DNA of 6,586 bases from NCBI GenBank assembly GCA_964429695.1, contig CAYSCS010000030.1:1-6586 (forward strand), read 5' to 3'. Of the stretch, positions 1-5,497 are shown one piece after another. How positions within the stretch are numbered: position 1 is the stretch's first letter; the number at the start of each line of letters is the position of its first letter. The translations under genes were made by a program, and so were the position numbers. The stretch is from CAYSCS01 sp964429695 (lineage in GTDB: Bacteria > Acidobacteriota > Aminicenantia > Aminicenantales > Aminicenantaceae). The notes beneath the pieces were generated by a model, which was not told the DNA's origin, ran no database searches, and worked only from the letters and a program-made list of their open reading frames with translations.

Positions 1-180
1 ACCCTCTTCTGCAAGGAGACGCCGCAGGTGAAGTCCCAGGAGTTTTGATGAGACGAGGATCAGAAGGGGCTCGAAGGATTCACGCTCTCTGATGGCTTTA
101 ACTTCCCTGACAAACGATGCCTCCAGTCGAGGATAGTCAGCTGCAATAAGAAATCGTCCTCTACTCTCAACCCCACCCAT
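1..180 (-). CDS. N-terminal part of a probable AddB-like / PD-(D/E)XK nuclease (runs off left edge)
   Basis: Sixty codons are open from an ATG at 178-180 to the window edge with no stop; the C-terminal remainder is outside. The start is preceded on the minus strand by a purine-rich stretch with AGAGGAG, and a GTG immediately upstream (181-183) is an alternative start. The visible protein begins MGGVESRGRFLIAADYP and continues with a charged helix and then PLLILVSSKLLGLHLRRLLAE (about residues 38-58). A leading strand, a helix, then a 'P-L-hydrophobic-V-S-x-L-x-x-x-L-R-R-x-L' segment is typical of the N-terminus of AddB/RexB-like helicase-nuclease subunits and related PD-(D/E)XK nucleases, which work with an AddA-type helicase in double-strand-break processing. 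No Walker A motif or nuclease residues lie in the visible part, so the assignment rests on overall resemblance only. It follows the flavoprotein relic by 61 bases on the same strand. Confidence 0.5.
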   Translation of the reverse strand, partial: MGGVESRGRFLIAADYPRLEASFVREVKAIRERESFEPLLILVSSKLLGLHLRRLLAEEG

Positions 181-241
181 CACTCCTCTTTCCTTTCCTT
201 ACCTCCAAAAATCCTACGGTATAATTTTCTTCTTTGGTCCT

Positions 242-436
242 CTAATCATCACACCAGCAGAGCATTCCGACGTCCATGTTCTTCACATTCTCAAAACCTT
301 TATACTGAAGTTTTAGACAGGCCTCATCTTCTCCCTGATAGATCACAATTTCCATCTCAGGGTCACACCTTCTTGCTTTAGCGGCTGCTTTCGGTCCTCC
401 AGCCACCCCGCCGATAACTAAAAGCCTCCTTCCCAC
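242..436 (-). pseudogene. Internally deleted CoA-disulfide reductase / NADH oxidase-like flavoprotein with rhodanese tail (64 codons left)
   Basis: The reading frame opens with GTG (434-436) and ends with TAG (242-244). Residues 1-33 (RRLLVIGGVAGGPKAAAKAR, then a DPEMEIVIYQ strand) are the classic first beta-alpha-beta unit of CoA-disulfide reductase/NADH oxidase-type FAD enzymes, with the dinucleotide-binding glycines in GGVAGG. From about residue 40 the sequence becomes LQYKGFENVKNMDVGMLCW, which matches the last helix and strand of a rhodanese-like domain ('GF.NV..L.GG...W'), as found at the C-terminus of the long flavoprotein-rhodanese fusions. Those proteins are usually about 550 residues, so most of the FAD, NADH, dimerisation and rhodanese regions, including the active-site Cys, are absent. 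The junction is in frame and falls around residues 34-40. It is most simply a dead remnant of one large deletion. An expressed 64-residue product cannot be excluded because the translation start is intact. Confidence 0.6.
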
Positions 437-441
437 TGGAT

Positions 442-451
442 TCCTCCTTTT
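442..451 (-). promoter_or_regulatory. Strong ribosome binding site of the flavoprotein relic
   Basis: Read on the minus strand this is AAAAGGAGGA, a near-perfect anti-16S match, with AGGAGG six bases before the GTG at 436. It fixes the GTG as the original start of the flavoprotein and shows that the deletion removed only the interior of the gene. Confidence 0.65.
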
Positions 452-536
452 CTAATTAAGACCAATTCTAACCTCTTTTCTCCTAAAAAGGAATCATCAA
501 CCCCATGCTCATCCCGATTAAGATAAAAAGAAAGGG

Positions 537-638
537 TTACCCGAAATGTCCCTCTAAACCCCCTCTGCCAGTAAGCGTGCCTTCTCTCACATCCACCTTG
601 TGAATTTTTCCCTTGCTTTTGAATCCTATTTGCTTCAT
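537..638 (-). pseudogene. Truncated transposase N-terminus (33 codons), tentative
   Basis: An ATG at 636-638 is followed by 33 codons and a TAA at 537-539. GTGAGGAG lies directly upstream with a short three-base gap to the ATG, a ribosome binding site that supports a once-real start. The peptide begins MKQIGFKSKGKIHKVDV and continues REGTLTGRGGLEGHFG. A basic, beta-rich beginning followed by 'x-L-T-x-R-G-G-L' resembles the N-terminus of DDE transposases of the IS1380/IS4 kind, where the motif is normally followed by a helix and several hundred more residues. Here the frame instead passes, just after GGL, into the sequence of the proposed inverted repeat and stops. This reading is by eye; an unrelated small protein cannot be excluded. 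Confidence 0.35.
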
Positions 639-671
639 AATCTCCTCACTTGTAGGGTGATATTTTTGGGT
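539..671. mobile_element. Possible internally deleted IS / MITE-like relic with imperfect terminal inverted repeats
   Basis: The left end reads ACCCGAAATGTCCC (539-552). The reverse complement of 655-671 reads ACCCAAAAATATCACCC. Allowing two one-base gaps and a few transitions, the two align over almost their full length, as terminal inverted repeats would. Between them lie only the transposase-like start codon region and its ribosome binding site. The element is about 133 bases, much shorter than a functional IS, so it would be non-autonomous. Exact outer borders and a target-site duplication could not be recognised. The repeats are short and AT-biased, so chance similarity is possible. Confidence 0.3.
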
Positions 672-760
672 GTTGATCACAACCTATTAAAAACAATATT
701 TATCGCTCTGGAAGTAAATTCTTCTCAATTTTAAGTAAAAAAAATCGTTCAATTTAGATA

Positions 761-2473
761 ATGGTAAAAATTCTCTATTCCATCCCTTCACTCCCTTCCA
801 GATTTAAATTAATAGATCTTTTTATCCTCTTTTTCATCCTTAGTATCCTTTCCCTTATCGTTTATGTAGCCTCCGGTTGGCGTTCGGAGATGCAACCCTC
901 TGTTGAAATCCATTTAGGCCTAAAGTACCTCCCACTTTATTCGGCAAACTCTATTGTCAGAATAGCCTTTGCCTATTTCCTTTCTCTCCTATTTTCGATA
1001 TGGTATGGTTATATGGCTAATAGGAGCAAAACCCATGAAAAGCTCATGATTCCTCTACTTGACGTTTTACAATCCATCCCAGTTTTATCCTTTCTACCTG
1101 GGGTAGTGTTGGCCATGATTACTCTTTTCCCAAATAGAAGAATTGGTGTTGAATTGGCTTCCATCCTGCTTATCTTTACTGGGCAAGTCTGGAACATGGC
1201 TTTTAGTTACTATAATTCTATCAATACTATCCCAAGAGAACTTATCGAGGTGACGAAGGTATTCAATCATAATCGATTTACAAAGTTTTTGAAGCTTGAT
1301 ATGCCTTTCAGTGCTATTGGCCTCATATGGAATAGTATGATGTCTGTGGCTGGGGGCTGGTTCTTTCTTATGGCCTGTGAGATGTTTGTGTTAAAAGAGC
1401 AAGATTTCAGACTCCCGGGCATTGGATCCTATATTCAGTCAGCAGCCAACAAAGGTGATATGATTCATGTGTTTTACGGAATTGCAACGATGATCCTTCT
1501 TATTATTCTTATAGATATTTTGGTTTGGAGGCCCCTGGTCGCATGGTCGCAAAAATTTAGAATAGAAACGATTCAGGCTGAAATTGAAATGAACTCTACG
1601 GTACTTGATTTTCTTAGAAAATCGATCTTAATTGGAAAAATAAATATCTTGGGTTCAAACTTATTGAAAAAAATCGAACTGATTTATAATGAAATAGAGC
1701 TTCGGTCTAAAAAAAGATTTACAGGATTACGTAAAATTATTACTTATGGTCTGAGTGTTTTTAGTCTATTTTTCTTATCCTGGGCTCTATTAAAGGGAAT
1801 CCTTCTATTTTTGAGCCTAAGTGGAGAAACTTATCTTATTGTTTTTAAAGCGTCTGTTCATTCTTTTATGAGGACATCGGTGGCCATCATTCTTGCTGCT
1901 TTCTGGACTGTTCCCTTAGGAGTATATATAGGCATGAATCATAAAGTTTCAAGAATACTTCAGCCCATTGTTCAGATCATGGCTTCTGTTCCAGCGACGG
2001 CAATCTTTCCGGTCATCCTTCTTTTTTTAATTAGATTCGGTGGAGGAATTTCCTTTGGTTCCATATTCTTGATGCTTCTTGGGACACAGTGGTATATTCT
2101 TTTTAATGTCATTGCAGGAGCATCAGCTTTACCCCAGGACTTAAAGGAGATAGCAAAGATCTATGGGGTAAAAGGATTTCGTAAGTGGAAGACTTTGATC
2201 ATTCCAGGTATCTTCCCCTATCTGGTTACTGGTTTTATTACTGCCACTGGAGGGGCATGGAATGCCACCATTGTTTCTGAATATGTAACATTTGGTGGGA
2301 GAGTCCTAAAAACAACAGGACTTGGAAGTCTCATCAGCGAATCCACAGAAAAAGGTGATTTTGGGTTATTACTTTTGAGTACTGTGGTTATGGCTGCCAT
2401 CGTAGTCAGTATCAATCGATTATTTTGGAAAAGGCTATTTACTCTTGCCCGAGAGAAATATAGGCTCGATTAA
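761..2473 (+). CDS. Fused two-domain ABC transporter permease, NitT/TauT (nitrate/sulfonate/bicarbonate) type
   Basis: This 570-residue inner-membrane protein contains two tandem BPD_transp_1 permease domains, so one polypeptide replaces the usual permease dimer. The first half has a membrane anchor at about 18-38, then hydrophobic segments near 65-83, 100-122, 130-150, 183-205 and 238-256. The second half repeats the plan with segments near 328-352, 371-390, 405-425, 432-453, 483-500 and 535-552. The halves share end motifs: LPGIGSYIQSAANKGD (218-233) corresponds to TGLGSLISESTEKGD (519-533). EAA loops that dock on the ATPase are ELIEVTKVF with following MP (160-182), and DLKEIAKIYGVKGF with following IP (460-482). 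The second keeps the conserved Gly; the first has Asn there. A charged linker of roughly 60 residues joins the halves. ATG 761 is the first possible start after an in-frame TAG (755-757), although no good ribosome binding site precedes it. The ATPase gene follows after 12 bases. The substrate is not deducible. Confidence 0.88.
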   Translation: MVKILYSIPSLPSRFKLIDLFILFFILSILSLIVYVASGWRSEMQPSVEIHLGLKYLPLYSANSIVRIAFAYFLSLLFSIWYGYMANRSKTHEKLMIPLLDVLQSIPVLSFLPGVVLAMITLFPNRRIGVELASILLIFTGQVWNMAFSYYNSINTIPRELIEVTKVFNHNRFTKFLKLDMPFSAIGLIWNSMMSVAGGWFFLMACEMFVLKEQDFRLPGIGSYIQSAANKGDMIHVFYGIATMILLIILIDILVWRPLVAWSQKFRIETIQAEIEMNSTVLDFLRKSILIGKINILGSNLLKKIELIYNEIELRSKKRFTGLRKIITYGLSVFSLFFLSWALLKGILLFLSLSGETYLIVFKASVHSFMRTSVAIILAAFWTVPLGVYIGMNHKVSRILQPIVQIMASVPATAIFPVILLFLIRFGGGISFGSIFLMLLGTQWYILFNVIAGASALPQDLKEIAKIYGVKGFRKWKTLIIPGIFPYLVTGFITATGGAWNATIVSEYVTFGGRVLKTTGLGSLISESTEKGDFGLLLLSTVVMAAIVVSINRLFWKRLFTLAREKYRLD

Positions 2474-2485
2474 CGAGGATAAGCC

Positions 2486-3757
2486 ATGCCAGAGATCATT
2501 CTTGAAGCTCAAAATATTACAAAATCTTTTCCTATGAGAGGGAGAGAAGAACTCTCTGTTCTCGAAGACATTAATTTAAAGATTAAGGAAGGCGAATTTG
2601 TCTCCATTCTTGGGCCCTCAGGGGCTGGAAAATCTACCCTCCTTAGAATCCTGGCAGGACTAACCTCACCTACAAGAGGGGAGGTTCTTTATCATGGTAT
2701 TTCTCTTAAATCAATCTCTAACCCAAGGATAGGGGTAGTTTTTCAAAGTTTTGCCCTTTTTCCCTGGCTTACTGTTTTTGAGAATGTGGAATTGGGTCTA
2801 AAATCACTTAAACTTCCGGAAAGAGAGTTAAAAGAAAGATGTCTAAAAGTAATCGATCTGGTGGGACTCGATGGTTTTGAGGAAGCCTACCCAAAAGAAC
2901 TCTCTGGAGGAATGCGACAGCGAGTTGGCATTGCACGGGCCCTTGTCATAGAACCTGAGATTCTCTTTATGGATGAACCTTTCTCATCTCTGGATGTCCT
3001 TACAGCTGAAAACCTAAGAGGAGAGCTTATAACCCTATGGAACGAGAGAAAGTTGCCCATTAAATCAATCATTTTTGTGACTCATAATATTGAAGAGGCT
3101 GTTTTCATGTCTGATAGGGCTGTCATTTTAAGTCATAACCCAGGCCGAGTAAAGGCAGATCTATCCATCGAGCTTTCCCACATAAGAGATAAGAATTCAA
3201 GGGATTTTAAATTTATTGTTGATGAAATTTATAATATTCTTACCAGGCCTTCTGAAGAGATTCCTTTTCTCTTGAAGAAAGAAAGGTATCAATTTCTCCC
3301 CCACTCTAAAGTAGGGGCCATTGCGGGTCTAATTGAATTGGTTCATGATAAGGGAAAAAAGGTAGATATTGCTATTCTTGCCTCTGAGCTGGGGATGGAA
3401 GTGGATGATCTATTGCCTCTCATGGAGGCCTCTGCTCTCCTCGGATTCGGCATGTTAAAAGAGGGGGATTTTATCCTAACGGAGAAAGGGATCGAATTTT
3501 CCGAGGCAGATACACTAAAGAAAAAAGAGGTTTTTAAAGAGGCAGCTCAGAACAACATTCAATTAATAAAACAGATTATTCAAACCCTTCAATCCACTGA
3601 AAAACACAGAATATCAGAAGAATTTTTTATTGAAATTCTTGAAAATCACTTTACTGAAGATGAGGCATGGTCTCAGCTTGAAATAGCTATTGATTGGGGT
3701 CGATATGGAGAGCTTTTCGCCTATGACTATGAATCTGGAGATCTCTATTTCGAATAA
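2486..3757 (+). CDS. ABC transporter ATPase, NitT/TauT type, with C-terminal AAA-associated domain
   Basis: This is the 423-residue energising subunit for the permease encoded 12 bases upstream. GAGG seven bases before the ATG is the ribosome binding site. All nucleotide-binding motifs are intact: Walker A GPSGAGKST (43-51), Q-loop VVFQSFALFPW (84-94), signature LSGGMRQR (139-146), Walker B ILFMDEP (159-165), D-loop SSLD (167-170) and switch His in FVTHNIEEA (197-205). The Q-loop and the PGRV segment after the H-loop (219-222) are characteristic of the SsuB/TauC-NrtD group. The usual ATPase would end near residue 255. Here about 165 more residues follow, containing a winged-helix-like start (KVGAIAGLIELVHDKG, 275-290), a helical middle, and a terminal WGRYGELFAYDYESGDLYFE. 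These features identify the AAA-associated C-terminal domain (AAA_assoc_C) found in a subset of this family, thought to be regulatory. No substrate-binding protein gene accompanies the pair in this window. Confidence 0.9.
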   Translation: MPEIILEAQNITKSFPMRGREELSVLEDINLKIKEGEFVSILGPSGAGKSTLLRILAGLTSPTRGEVLYHGISLKSISNPRIGVVFQSFALFPWLTVFENVELGLKSLKLPERELKERCLKVIDLVGLDGFEEAYPKELSGGMRQRVGIARALVIEPEILFMDEPFSSLDVLTAENLRGELITLWNERKLPIKSIIFVTHNIEEAVFMSDRAVILSHNPGRVKADLSIELSHIRDKNSRDFKFIVDEIYNILTRPSEEIPFLLKKERYQFLPHSKVGAIAGLIELVHDKGKKVDIAILASELGMEVDDLLPLMEASALLGFGMLKEGDFILTEKGIEFSEADTLKKKEVFKEAAQNNIQLIKQIIQTLQSTEKHRISEEFFIEILENHFTEDEAWSQLEIAIDWGRYGELFAYDYESGDLYFE

Positions 3758-3968
3758 ATCTTGAGAAAAGAAGATTTTGAGGAGATTAACAATCAAAACC
3801 CCTCTATCGATGATGCTTTTTATATTGCTTAATCGCCTCTACAGTAATATTGTTCTACAACAACTTACTTCAGAGTAACCAATATTTCATTTATAGGCTT
3901 AAGCACCGAACTCGGTGGCTCACTGAGGTGGCATCGAGAATAGTTTGATTTAGGCATATCTGTGAACT
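3758..3968. other. Convergent intergenic region between the ATPase and the MutS-like pair
   Basis: The 211 bases separate the 3' ends of the two converging transcription units, so terminators for both should lie here. No classic GC-rich hairpin with a T-run is visible. The region contains a small inverted repeat TTACT-TCAG-AGTAA and the stronger stem at 3904-3917. Directly after the ATPase stop the same frame stays open for 24 codons (to TAA at 3830-3832); this shows no recognisable domain and is taken as chance. Confidence 0.4.
3904..3917. repeat. Short perfect inverted repeat (possible terminator stem)
   Basis: CACCG-AACT-CGGTG can form a five-base-pair GC-rich hairpin with a four-base loop, extendable by an A-T pair inside. 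It lies about 50 bases beyond the end of the MutS-like gene and 150 beyond the ATPase gene, in the right place for a shared terminator. No T-tract follows it on either strand, so intrinsic termination is doubtful. Confidence 0.3.
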
Positions 3969-5495
3969 TCAGATTCGTTCCGAAAATACTTTGGGCATAT
4001 CTTTGAATATACTCTTATACAAATCTTGACCATAACTCGTTTTCAGAGGATCTCCTTCCTTGACTTTGAAGGTTCGCCTCCCATCCGGCAGTCTTTCTGC
4101 TCGCAGAAAAAGGACATTTTTCATCTTCTTCTCTTTAAAACCCCAAGCAAATTCGTAGAGATGAGTAACATAAAAAACTTTGATTTTATCTTCCAGTAAG
4201 GCGTTCACAACCTGCCTTGCAATCTCAGAACCTTCTCGTTCATTGGTGCTTGCAAAGGACTCATTGAGCAAAATGAGGCCATTGGGCTTTATATGATCAA
4301 CAATGGTGCTCATTCGTTTCAATTCCTCTTCAAATTTGCCTCTTTCCATATTTTTGTCTTCTTCTCGCTTGAAATGGGTAAAGAGACCCGAGCATAGGTT
4401 AGCCGAAAACGATTCTGCGGGGACGAACATACCAGCCTGCATCATTAACTGGGCTAATCCAACACTTCGTAAGAAAATAGTTTTCCCTCCCCGATTTGGA
4501 CCAGTAATAAGGATTAGGTCTTTTCCATCGGCAATAATATCGTTACCCACAACCTTCTGCTTCACAGTCAATGCCAGGGTCACGTTGTAAAGGCCCATAC
4601 ATGAAAATCGTCGCTCATCAGCAGATACTGGCTTAGGGAAGCAAATGGGCTCTTGCAATTGTTCAAGTTTTTCATATAAGTTCAGGCAACCAATATAAAA
4701 GGCAAGTTCCCATTGCAACAAATTAAGGAAACTCTCAACGTGTGCAGCTGCATGGGCTACTGCATTAGCTGTCCGAGCAAGGCCCATGTCCCGTAATTCT
4801 CCCAACACTCGCGCACCATACTCATCACGGGGATGGAGGGAAAAGGAATAGATCGGAGTTTTCCGGGTGAAAAAACGCTCGATCCAATTCTGATTTCTAT
4901 CATTCGGCTTGCAGAGAAGGTAATTGGTGCCTTCATTCCCTCTTCCCAACTGGGCACTAAGGAGAATCCCTTTAGGGAACTGTAATGCTCTGATATGCTT
5001 CTCAACGAGGTCCAGGTATTCATCGTTCAATTCCTGTTGAATCATGGTAAAAAATCGGCAGAAGCCCCTCGATTCAAAAATTTTAGTGGACTCGTCAGCT
5101 ATTTGCCGTAGCCTCCGAAGCAAGCCGAGAGAGACCTCTAACAATTGACGGGCACCACTCAGGATAAGGCTTGGACTTGAATGGTGAGGAGAAAACCACA
5201 ACCACTGCTTGCGCTTTCTTTCAAGAAATTCCAGAGAAATATCATAAAGCTTTCGAACCACGTCAGGGTATTTCAGGCAGTCCTTCAGGATTTCCTGACG
5301 ATAGGAAATGATATGAATCTCATCTAAACTGGCCAACACAACTTGACGCGCAACCTCAAACAAAAATTCATCTCCTTCCGCCATGGCATCAAACAGAGTA
5401 TTAAGCCCCAGGTCTTGAGAAAGGTCCAGGGTATTGGACGGTAACTTCCGAGAAATATCGAAATCCCGATCTGGGTAGAGGAGAAAAACCCTCAT
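3969..5495 (-). CDS. MutS-like P-loop ATPase, second gene of the pair (core plus ATPase domain, no mismatch-binding domain)
   Basis: The protein has 508 residues from the ATG at 5493-5495; a TTG one codon earlier is possible, but the ATG forms a TGATG overlap with the upstream gene. The C-terminal half is a MutS domain V-type ATPase: Walker A TGPNRGGKT (331-339), a conserved GLFTHF strand (370-375), Walker B LILLNESFAST (407-417) and switch-His motif VTHLYEF (443-449). The Walker B Asp of MutS is Asn here, with the catalytic Glu kept. The MutS signature 'SGRSTF' has become MERGKFEEEL. The N-terminal 320 residues are mostly helical, like the MutS lever/core region. A full MutS has about 850 residues; domain I with its Phe-x-Glu mismatch motif is missing, and no Smr nuclease domain or beta-clamp motif is evident. 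The family is generally labelled 'DNA mismatch repair protein MutS', but a role in mismatch repair is doubtful. It probably acts with the upstream paralogue. Confidence 0.8.
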   Translation of the reverse strand: MRVFLLYPDRDFDISRKLPSNTLDLSQDLGLNTLFDAMAEGDEFLFEVARQVVLASLDEIHIISYRQEILKDCLKYPDVVRKLYDISLEFLERKRKQWLWFSPHHSSPSLILSGARQLLEVSLGLLRRLRQIADESTKIFESRGFCRFFTMIQQELNDEYLDLVEKHIRALQFPKGILLSAQLGRGNEGTNYLLCKPNDRNQNWIERFFTRKTPIYSFSLHPRDEYGARVLGELRDMGLARTANAVAHAAAHVESFLNLLQWELAFYIGCLNLYEKLEQLQEPICFPKPVSADERRFSCMGLYNVTLALTVKQKVVGNDIIADGKDLILITGPNRGGKTIFLRSVGLAQLMMQAGMFVPAESFSANLCSGLFTHFKREEDKNMERGKFEEELKRMSTIVDHIKPNGLILLNESFASTNEREGSEIARQVVNALLEDKIKVFYVTHLYEFAWGFKEKKMKNVLFLRAERLPDGRRTFKVKEGDPLKTSYGQDLYKSIFKDMPKVFSERI

Positions 5496-5497
5496 CA
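5493..5497 (-). other. TGATG stop/start overlap coupling the two MutS-like genes
   Basis: On the minus strand the upstream gene ends in TGA (5497-5495), and the A of that stop is the first base of the ATG of the downstream gene. Only a weak GCGAG precedes the ATG, so translation of the second gene probably depends on ribosomes finishing the first. This would help equalise amounts of two partners. Confidence 0.65.

Larger units (their letters stand above)
437..760. other. Intergenic stretch between divergent units, mostly mobile-element debris
   Basis: No intact gene is present here. The part at 437-536 gives no recognisable product on either strand. The part at 537-671 holds the transposase-like fragment and its flanking inverted repeats. 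The part at 672-760 is very AT-rich and must contain or follow the promoter of the transporter operon. TTGATC at 673-678 is a possible -35 box, but the TATTTA 18 bases downstream is a poor -10 match, so no promoter is called. The last 15 bases before the permease ATG contain no clear Shine-Dalgarno sequence. Confidence 0.5.

Noticed and set aside
673..702. Sigma-70-like promoter TTGATC / TATTTA before the permease
   Set aside because: The -10 candidate matches only three of six consensus bases and many similar AT-rich boxes exist nearby.
3758..3832. In-frame 24-codon extension after the ATPase stop (LRKEDFEEINNQ...)
   Set aside because: The AAA-associated domain already ends at its normal place (ESGDLYFE), so a read-through or mutated extension is not needed; 24 open codons are expected by chance.
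3900..3925. CCGAACTCGG resembling a 5S rRNA loop segment
   Set aside because: The surrounding sequence does not contain the other conserved 5S rRNA stems and the convergent gap is too short and AT-rich for that gene.
4303..4590. Plus-strand open frame of 95 codons
   Set aside because: It lies antisense to the conserved Walker A/Walker B part of the downstream MutS-like gene and its product shows no recognisable domain.
4757..5023. Minus-strand open frame of 88 codons in another frame of the MutS-like gene
   Set aside because: It is wholly inside the 508-residue protein and has no plausible protein character of its own.
3969..5495. Annotation as a canonical mismatch repair MutS or as MutS2
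   Set aside because: The length is too short, the mismatch domain is absent, and there is no C-terminal Smr domain or clamp region; only the ATPase and a core-like region are shared.
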